A stretch of DNA of 64,000 nucleotides from NCBI GenBank assembly GCA_966211955.1, contig CBIHOF010000003.1, positions 1 through 64,000 on the forward strand. The letters are read 5' to 3'. Origin of the DNA: Albitalea sp966211955 (GTDB taxonomy: Bacteria > Pseudomonadota > Gammaproteobacteria > Burkholderiales > Burkholderiaceae_C). Shown piece by piece: positions 58,633 to 64,000 of this stretch. Position 1 is the first letter of the stretch, and every line of letters begins with the position of its first letter. Below the pieces are notes generated by a model. That model had not been told where the DNA came from and did not search any database. It saw nothing but the letters and a program-made list of their open reading frames with translations. Both the position numbers and the translations under genes were made by a program.

Positions 58633-59571
58633 ATGCCGAAGAAGCCCATGACGAACCCGCGTGTCGTCCTGCTGTTCTCCTGCGTGGGGCTGCTGGCCGC
58701 GTGCGCCCAGGTGCCGCCCGGTGAACCCGCACGCTCGCCCTTGCCTGCTCCCGCGCCCGCGCCGGCCGAGCACGAGCCGGCGCGTGCCCTGCCGCCGGCG
58801 CCGCCCGCCTCACCGGCCACGCAGCAGCAGGCAAGCAAGATCGCGATCGGGGCCGCCACGCTGCTCGAGTCAGGGCACGAGGACCTGGCGAAAGCCGATC
58901 TGCAGCGCGCGCTCGCCGCCGACCCCAACAACAAGCTCGCGCTCAGCCTCATGCGCCAGATCACCGCCGACCCGGTGACCATGCTCGGGCGCGACTACTT
59001 CAACTACACCGTGCGCCCGAACGACACGATGTCGGAGATCGCCAAGCGCTTCCTCGGCGACATCTATTCCTTCTACATCCTCGCCCGCTACAACGGCATC
59101 GCGGTGCCCAGGCAGGTGAGTGGCGGCCAGGTCCTGCGCATCCCCGGCAAGGCGCCGCCGCCGTCCGCACCGGTGGTGCGGGAGCCGCCTTCACCGCCAG
59201 TCGCAACCGCGCCGCCACCTGCGCCGCCGCCACCTGCGCCGCCCCCGCCACCCCCAGAACCCACACCCGGCGAACGCGCGATGCAAGCGGGCGCCACCGC
59301 AGAGCGGACCGGCGACGCCGAGCGCGCCTTCAACGAATACCGCAAGGCAGCGTCGCTGGATCAACCAGGCGCCGAGGCGAAGGTCGACCAGATGCGCCGG
59401 CAGCTGGTGCAGCGCTACACCATGAGTGCGCGCACCGCCTTTGCCAAGCAGGACCTGGACGGCGCCATCCGCGGATGGGAGCGCGTGCTGTCCGTCGACC
59501 CGGGCAACGACACCGCCAGGCTCGAGCGCCAGCGCGCGCTGGCACTGAAGGAGAAGGTCAAGAAGCTTTGA
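58633..59571 (+). CDS. LysM and TPR-like lipoprotein of the T6SS locus
   Basis: 312 residues. Lipobox GLLAAC (about residues 16-21), a Pro/Ala-rich spacer, then a TPR-like unit (ATLLESGHEDLAKADLQRALAADPNN). A LysM domain follows (about 115-175: FNYTVRPNDTMSEIAKRFLGDIYSFYILARYNG), then a Pro-rich stretch (PPPPAPPPPPPEP) and a C-terminal TPR pair. It should sit in the outer membrane or periplasm and bind peptidoglycan. ATG 58633 chosen; 58648 possible. It is divergent from the FHA gene. Confidence 0.85.
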   Translation: MPKKPMTNPRVVLLFSCVGLLAACAQVPPGEPARSPLPAPAPAPAEHEPARALPPAPPASPATQQQASKIAIGAATLLESGHEDLAKADLQRALAADPNNKLALSLMRQITADPVTMLGRDYFNYTVRPNDTMSEIAKRFLGDIYSFYILARYNGIAVPRQVSGGQVLRIPGKAPPPSAPVVREPPSPPVATAPPPAPPPPAPPPPPPEPTPGERAMQAGATAERTGDAERAFNEYRKAASLDQPGAEAKVDQMRRQLVQRYTMSARTAFAKQDLDGAIRGWERVLSVDPGNDTARLERQRALALKEKVKKL

Positions 59572-59586
59572 GGCCGCGCGACGCGG

Positions 59587-60468
59587 TCAGCGCGCCGCGT
59601 TGCATCCTTCCCGGGCCGCGACGTTCGCAAGCGCCGCGGCCGGGCCGCGTGGCTTCAGCTGCTTGAGCCGCGCGGCGGCACGGGCGTTGGCAGCATCGAG
59701 CCGCACGCTGCGCTCGTACGCGGCGACGGCGCCGCCGCGGTCGCGTGGCAGCAGCTTCTCGGCCTTCTGGAAGTACACCTCCGACAGCAACTGGCACGCA
59801 GCCACGTCGCGCTTGTCGGCGGCCAGCTGCCGCTCGAGCAGCACGATGGCGTCGTCGTATTCACCCTGGCCGGCGAGCAAGGTGGCGTGTTCGATCGCGT
59901 TGCGGTCCGGGTTGCCGGGGGCGGCTGCCGTGGCCTGCGCCTCGTTGATGGCGCGGCGCGTGATGGTGGTGCGTGCCGACTTGCCGAGGTAGTTGCGCCG
60001 GTTTCGGTCGCGCTCGATGCCGCGCAGCGCATCGGCTGCCTGCAGGTTGTCCGGCTGCAGCGCGAGCGCCGCGAGGTAGTGCGAAGTGGCCGCGTCGAGT
60101 TCCCCGCGCTTGAGCGCCTGCGCGCCGCGCTGCATGCGCTCTGGCACGGCCGCATCGATCAGGCGCCGCGTTTCCTCCAGCCGGTCGCGGTATTCCGCCG
60201 ACTCTGGCCGCAGCACGGTGAGGATTTCCCAGGAGGTCGCGGCCTCCGCGAGGTGGCCCCGGCGGCCCTGGCCGAGCGCCCGCTCGCGCAGTTTCTGCTC
60301 GAAGGCGGCTGGGCTTGTGGACGCATGCACCGGCACGCTCGCCTCTTCTTCGGCCGCGGCACCGATGGGCAATGGCGCAGGGCTCCCGCAGCCGGCGAGC
60401 GCGAGAAGCCATGCGGCGCACATCATGGGCAGCCGCACGGGCCGGGCACGATCGAAAGACGTCGTCAT
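59587..60468 (-). CDS. TPR lipoprotein of the T6SS locus
   Basis: 293 residues. Lipobox LALAGC (Cys27), then tetratricopeptide-type repeats: RGELDAATSHYLAALALQPDNLQAADAL, GQGEYDDAIVLLERQLAADKRD, AVAAYERSVRLDAANARAAARL. No enzymatic motif. It is the third gene of the kinase-deacetylase-TPR unit and overlaps the deacetylase by 4 nt. Function probably scaffolding in the periplasm (inference). Confidence 0.82.
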   Translation of the reverse strand: MTTSFDRARPVRLPMMCAAWLLALAGCGSPAPLPIGAAAEEEASVPVHASTSPAAFEQKLRERALGQGRRGHLAEAATSWEILTVLRPESAEYRDRLEETRRLIDAAVPERMQRGAQALKRGELDAATSHYLAALALQPDNLQAADALRGIERDRNRRNYLGKSARTTITRRAINEAQATAAAPGNPDRNAIEHATLLAGQGEYDDAIVLLERQLAADKRDVAACQLLSEVYFQKAEKLLPRDRGGAVAAYERSVRLDAANARAAARLKQLKPRGPAAALANVAAREGCNAAR

Positions 60469-61511
60469 GGCGCGCCGATCGCCCGGCTCGTCTGCAGCCG
60501 GGCCTTGAAGGCTTCCAGGTCATGGTCGCCGAAGATCATGGTCCGGCGAAGCATGAATGGCTGCGCGAAGAAGGCATTGCCGCCCGGGTTCACGGTGACG
60601 GCGAGCTGGTATTGCTGGCGGTGCAGCGCGTCCAGCACGAGGTCGTTGGCATCGCCGAACGGAAAGGCGTAGTGGTGCACGTGCACCGGCAGCCGCCGCT
60701 CCAGCACATCGCGCGGCACCCGTGCCTCCGCCTCCAGGCCCTGCACATACTGCGCATCGGTCTCGCCGGCAGCGCGCTCGATCAAGTTGCGGTGCGACTT
60801 CGAATGCGCCTGGATGTCGACGAGGTCCGACGCCGCAAGATCCTGCAGCTGCGCCCAGCTCAGCGCATCGCCCGCGCCGATGAAATCGGTGTAGACGAAG
60901 AGCGTCGCGGGGAAGCCGTGCTTGCGCAGCAGCGGCAAGGCGATGCGGTGCACCGATTCGTAGCCGTCGTCGATGGTGATCACCACCGAACGGCGCGGCA
61001 GCGCCTGCCGGCCTTCGAGGTAGCCCGCCAGTTGCGACAGGCGGATCACGTGGTAATCGTTGCGCGCCAGCCAGTCGAGCTGCGCCGCGAAGTTGGCGGG
61101 CGAAACCACCATCTTCCCGCCGGAGTTGCCGAAGCGGTGGTAGCACAGGATGGGCACCGTCTGGTACCTGTCGCCGCGCACGCCGAGGTTGTTCGATGAC
61201 TTGAGCGGCACGACCAGCGGCTGTCCGGCTTCCGCGCGCGAGATGCCGTTGAAGTCAGCGATGACCCAGTCGCGCTCCTCGCTGCCGAGAAAGCGCGCCG
61301 CGATCGAGCGCAGCGTGTCGTCGCCTTGCGGCTGGTAGATCACGAAGCGTTCGTTGCGCGCGAGCACTTCGCCGCTGGCGGGCAGCATTTGCGGCGACAC
61401 CTTGGGAGATGGCACCGGGACCGGGCCTGCCGGCGGGGCGGATCCGCAGGCCGACATCAGCCCCGCCGCGGCGAGGATCGCGAGCCGCATGGCGACCCAG
61501 GACGCGCGCAC
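60465..61511 (-). CDS. LysM-polysaccharide deacetylase lipoprotein
   Basis: 348 residues. A lipoprotein signal (AAAGLMSAC, Cys22), a LysM-like unit (about 50-105, GDDTLRSIAARFLGSEERDWVIADFNGI), then a NodB-type deacetylase domain with VPILCYHRFGN, VVITIDDGYES (Asp-Asp), AHSKSH (metal His pair) and YAFPFGDAND. It should deacetylate peptidoglycan or another periplasmic or surface glycan. GTG 61511 was chosen because GAGG lies 8 nt upstream; ATG 61490 is the alternative. It lies between the kinase and TPR genes. Confidence 0.87.
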   Translation of the reverse strand: MRASWVAMRLAILAAAGLMSACGSAPPAGPVPVPSPKVSPQMLPASGEVLARNERFVIYQPQGDDTLRSIAARFLGSEERDWVIADFNGISRAEAGQPLVVPLKSSNNLGVRGDRYQTVPILCYHRFGNSGGKMVVSPANFAAQLDWLARNDYHVIRLSQLAGYLEGRQALPRRSVVITIDDGYESVHRIALPLLRKHGFPATLFVYTDFIGAGDALSWAQLQDLAASDLVDIQAHSKSHRNLIERAAGETDAQYVQGLEAEARVPRDVLERRLPVHVHHYAFPFGDANDLVLDALHRQQYQLAVTVNPGGNAFFAQPFMLRRTMIFGDHDLEAFKARLQTSRAIGAP

Positions 61512-61521
61512 GGCCGGCGCC

Positions 61522-63519
61522 TCAGGTCGAGGAAGGAGCCGGCGGCGGGCTCTCGCTGCCTTCGGCCGGCGCCGCCGCTTGCGCACGAACCGGTGTCGGC
61601 GTGGGAACGGCCATCGATGCGCCGCCGCTCGCGCGCGCATCCTGCAGCGCCTGCCCCATGCGGTCGAAGGCCGCGAACAGCAGGCCGAATTCGTCCTTGC
61701 GCTGCTCGCCGATGCGATGGTCGAAGCGGCCCTTGGCGATCTCACCCATCGCCTCGCTCACGAGCTTGATCGGCCGCGCGAACCAGTTGGCGACGAAGAA
61801 CATCGCGATGGCCACCGCCAGCACCGTCACCACCACCAGCACCGCCATCAGGCCCATCGACAAGCGCGCCACCCGCACCAGCGGCCGCTCCGGGATGCCC
61901 AGCACGACGCGCCCCACCACCTTGCCCGTGAAGGTGATGGGCGCGGTGAAGCCGAGCACCGGGCCGCCGTTGAGCACGAAGCGCGAGACGACGACGCCGC
62001 CGTCGCGCACGCCCAGCGGCTGGGCCGATCGCGGCGTGTAGGGCTGGCCGACCAGCGCCGCGTCGCTCGCGGCGCGCACCACGCCTTCGCGGTCGACCAC
62101 GGTGATGCTCTGGAAGTCGCCCGTCTTCATCATCTCCTGCAGTGCCACGTCCACGGCGGCCCACTCATCGCCGAGGGCGCCGACCGCGTTCTGCGCGGCG
62201 ATGAAGCGGGCGAGCGAGGCGCCGTAGTCGGTCACCTGCTTCATCATCGCGTCGTACTGCCGCTGCGTGATGACTGCCGCGGTGAGCCCCATGACCACCG
62301 CGACGATCAAGGCCATGGTGGCGGCCCATTTCACGCGCAGCGGCACGATGCGGGTCTTCTCCTTGTTGCGCTCGGCGTCGTCGAGTTCGGCCAGCACGCG
62401 GCTCAATGCATCCGACAGTTCGCGCCCCGTCTGGTAGCGCCGGTCGGGCGCCTTCGCAAGACAGCGTTCGACCACGCGCCGCAGCGACGGCGGCAGGTCG
62501 GGCCGGAGCTTGTCCAGCGGCGGCGGCTCTTCCTTGGCGATCTTCATTGCGAGCGCCACCAGGCTGTCGCCCTGGAACGGGCGCTGGCCGGTGAGCATCT
62601 GGTAGAACATGATGCCCGCAGAGAAGAGATCCGAGCGGCCGTCCAGCTTCTCTCCCTGGGTCTGCTCGGGCGACATGTACTGCGGCGTGCCCAGCACATC
62701 GCCTACCCGCGTGCGCTGCTCGGAGGTGCCGCTCGCCTCCATGTGCGCGATGCCGAAGTCGGTCACCTTGATGGTGTTCGTGCCCTTGAGGCGCACGATG
62801 TTGCCGGGCTTGATGTCGCGGTGGACGATGCGGTGCGCATGCGCATAGTCCAGTGCGCGCGCGAGCTGGATTCCCATGATGACCATGTCGCGCACCGGCA
62901 GCGGCCGGCCCGCCTGCATCATGTCGGAAAGCGGTTCGCCGTCCAGCAGCTCCATGGCCATGTAGGGCCGGCCTTCGATCTCGCCCACGTCGTGCACGGT
63001 CACGATGTTCGGATGCGAGAGCCCGCCCGCGGCGCGCGCCTCGCGCAGGAATCGTCCACGGTATTCGTCGTCCTCGCACAGCGTGGCGTGCAAGAACTTG
63101 ATGGCCACGTCACGGCCGATGCCCGGATCGTGGGCCTTGAAGACGGTGGCCATGCCGCCACGGCCCAGGCGCTCGCGGATGAGGTAGCGCCCGACCTGCC
63201 GCGTCTGCGGGCCGCCGGCTTCGGCGTGGCCCGGCAGGGTCTGGGTCACGGGTTCCTGCGAACCAGGCAGGCCGTCGGCCGCGGAGGCGGCCGTGCCTTC
63301 ACGGTGCACCATCGGCTTGGTGGCGGTTGGCGGCGTGGCGTCCGGGCCGGCCACGCCCAGGCCCACGGTGGGTCGCGACGGTGTCCTCGCGTGGTGGGGC
63401 GTGGCGGGCGCGATCTGGGTGACGTCGTCGTCGTGCAGCGGCATGGGTGACGTCGGCGTCTCCACGGCGTCTCCGTCGCTGCGCGAGCGCCGGCCGTTCG
63501 AGCCTGGTGGTTGTGACAT
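61522..63519 (-). CDS. ppkA: PpkA-like transmembrane serine/threonine kinase of the T6SS
   Basis: 665 residues. After a disordered head (1-105) comes the kinase domain (about 110-370): GRGGMATVFKAHD, catalytic Lys in VAIKFLH, HRDIKPGNIV, TDFGIAHMEA, GTPQYMSPEQ. A membrane helix (about 405-425), a periplasmic sensor-like domain (about 428-555, ITVVDREGVVRAASDAALVG), a second helix and a HAMP domain (ARPIKLVSEAMGEIAKGRF) follow. It should phosphorylate Fha in response to an envelope signal. A 19-bp motif lies 83 nt upstream. Confidence 0.9.
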   Translation of the reverse strand: MSQPPGSNGRRSRSDGDAVETPTSPMPLHDDDVTQIAPATPHHARTPSRPTVGLGVAGPDATPPTATKPMVHREGTAASAADGLPGSQEPVTQTLPGHAEAGGPQTRQVGRYLIRERLGRGGMATVFKAHDPGIGRDVAIKFLHATLCEDDEYRGRFLREARAAGGLSHPNIVTVHDVGEIEGRPYMAMELLDGEPLSDMMQAGRPLPVRDMVIMGIQLARALDYAHAHRIVHRDIKPGNIVRLKGTNTIKVTDFGIAHMEASGTSEQRTRVGDVLGTPQYMSPEQTQGEKLDGRSDLFSAGIMFYQMLTGQRPFQGDSLVALAMKIAKEEPPPLDKLRPDLPPSLRRVVERCLAKAPDRRYQTGRELSDALSRVLAELDDAERNKEKTRIVPLRVKWAATMALIVAVVMGLTAAVITQRQYDAMMKQVTDYGASLARFIAAQNAVGALGDEWAAVDVALQEMMKTGDFQSITVVDREGVVRAASDAALVGQPYTPRSAQPLGVRDGGVVVSRFVLNGGPVLGFTAPITFTGKVVGRVVLGIPERPLVRVARLSMGLMAVLVVVTVLAVAIAMFFVANWFARPIKLVSEAMGEIAKGRFDHRIGEQRKDEFGLLFAAFDRMGQALQDARASGGASMAVPTPTPVRAQAAAPAEGSESPPPAPSST

Positions 63520-63602
63520 CTGCAGCCTTTGCCTGACGAATGGAAAACATCTGCGCGGCGCAACTCCGCACGGTGCATCCTGTGCGCGAGGCGGCTGTCG
63601 AT

Positions 63603-63621
63603 CAATGACCGAAAGTCACCT
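63603..63621 (-). promoter_or_regulatory. 19-bp motif upstream of ppkA, identical to that at 58524
   Basis: The second exact copy of CAATGACCGAAAGTCACCT, in the same orientation relative to its downstream gene. It overlaps the last codons of the GNAT gene, whose TGA stop lies inside the motif. Confidence 0.6.
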
Positions 63622-64000
63622 CAGCATTCCCGCGTACAGGCCCGGCGTGGAGTCGGGTATCTCCACCGCGCCGGCGACACGGCGAAAGAAGTCGGGCGCG
63701 CCGACGTGGCCGGCAATGGCGTAGCCGTAGCCGGCCGAGCGCATGTCGTGCAGGCAGGCGGCCAGCAAGGCAGCGCCGACACCCTGCCCGCGTGCGCCTT
63801 CGGCCACGCCGATGGGCCCCACGAAGCCGCGGGCCGTGGCGTCGTAGCAGGCGAAGCCGAGGAGTTCGCTGTCGCGCAGGGCGATGAAGAGGGTGACGGG
63901 GCGGTTGGCGAGCGCGACGCGTGCCTCGCTGAGCCAGCCCGTGGTGAAGTGTTGCTGGACCCAGCGTTCGATCACGCCGTGCTCGGGGCCGATGGGCTTG
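63616..64000 (-). CDS. GNAT family N-acetyltransferase, 5' end outside the window
   Basis: The frame is open to the right edge (KPIGPEHG before the GTG at 63975), so the true start probably lies beyond 64000. The visible 128 residues include ACYDATARGFVGPIGVAEGARGQGVGAALLAACL (acetyl-CoA loop R-G-Q-G-V-G) and GYGYAIAGHVGAPDFFRRVAGAVEIPDS. The substrate is unknown. It ends inside the ppkA upstream motif and is read in the same direction as ppkA. Confidence 0.85.
   Translation of the reverse strand, partial: KPIGPEHGVIERWVQQHFTTGWLSEARVALANRPVTLFIALRDSELLGFACYDATARGFVGPIGVAEGARGQGVGAALLAACLHDMRSAGYGYAIAGHVGAPDFFRRVAGAVEIPDSTPGLYAGMLR

Noticed and set aside
61354..63450. Plus-strand open frame of 698 codons across the kinase gene
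   Set aside because: His/Arg-rich antisense shadow of the kinase, whose motifs are unambiguous on the minus strand.
1..64000. CRISPR arrays, tRNA or rRNA genes, insertion sequences, prophage genes
   Set aside because: No regularly spaced repeats, cloverleaf-like sequences, transposase or phage structural genes were recognised on reading through the window.

Overview
The window is GC-rich and gene-dense, with short intergenic gaps and many 1-8 nt gene overlaps. Gene content and order point to a betaproteobacterium of the order Burkholderiales, probably a Rhizobacter/Piscinibacter/Methylibium-type lineage. The main evidence is the block ygfZ - mltG - tmk - holB - pilZ - tatD. This assignment is an inference from content and synteny; no search was run.

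Layout. 1-1650: the 3' end of a vgrG gene whose tail has been replaced by antisense fragments of other genes (a tyrosine phosphatase and a DUF3396-type immunity gene), followed by a plus-strand remnant. 1685-6226: a MacAB-like efflux operon (adaptor, ATPase, two permeases). 6255-18528: small accessory units. These are a LysE exporter with a secreted protein and a WYL regulator; a P450/monooxygenase pair with a divergent ArsR-type regulator; a second FtsH-like protease; an MFS permease; a GNAT; an arsenic operon arsR-arsI-arsC-aqpS with a visible operator; and a GH16 lipoprotein. 18814-27062: a minus-strand operon with two substrate-binding proteins, livG, livF, livH, livM, a sigma-54 activator and 3-hydroxybutyrate dehydrogenase. 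It is preceded by a near-consensus sigma-54 promoter and palindromic upstream sites. 27319-27923: a ParDE-type toxin-antitoxin pair. 27947-35681: small hypotheticals, an ankyrin protein, and the housekeeping block tatD, pilZ, holB, tmk, mltG, ygfZ, DUF4936, NRDE.

35711-45308 is the most interesting part: a four-gene, translationally coupled minus-strand operon that I read as a vWA-MoxR-VMAP type NTP-dependent conflict (putative anti-phage or suicide) system. It encodes an alpha/beta hydrolase, a caspase fused to a VMAP-C-like domain, a MoxR AAA+ ATPase, and a 1794-residue protein. That protein carries a SAV_2336/vWA-like module, a CHAT peptidase, a TIR domain, a possible degenerate chymotrypsin-like region, pentapeptide repeats and an SGNH hydrolase. 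Several usually separate effectors are therefore fused to the vWA component.

45406-48418: an FUSC membrane protein and a thioesterase-GNAT fusion. 48549-63519: part of a type VI secretion locus in three transcription units: tssJ-tssK-tssL-tssM-tagF (plus); FHA protein and PP2C phosphatase (minus), with a LysM/TPR lipoprotein (plus) diverging from the FHA gene; and PpkA-like kinase, LysM-polysaccharide deacetylase and TPR lipoprotein (minus). An exact 19-bp motif lies upstream of both the FHA and kinase genes in the same orientation, suggesting a shared regulator of the phosphorylation branch. Sheath, tube, baseplate and ClpV genes are not in the window. A GNAT gene runs off the right edge.
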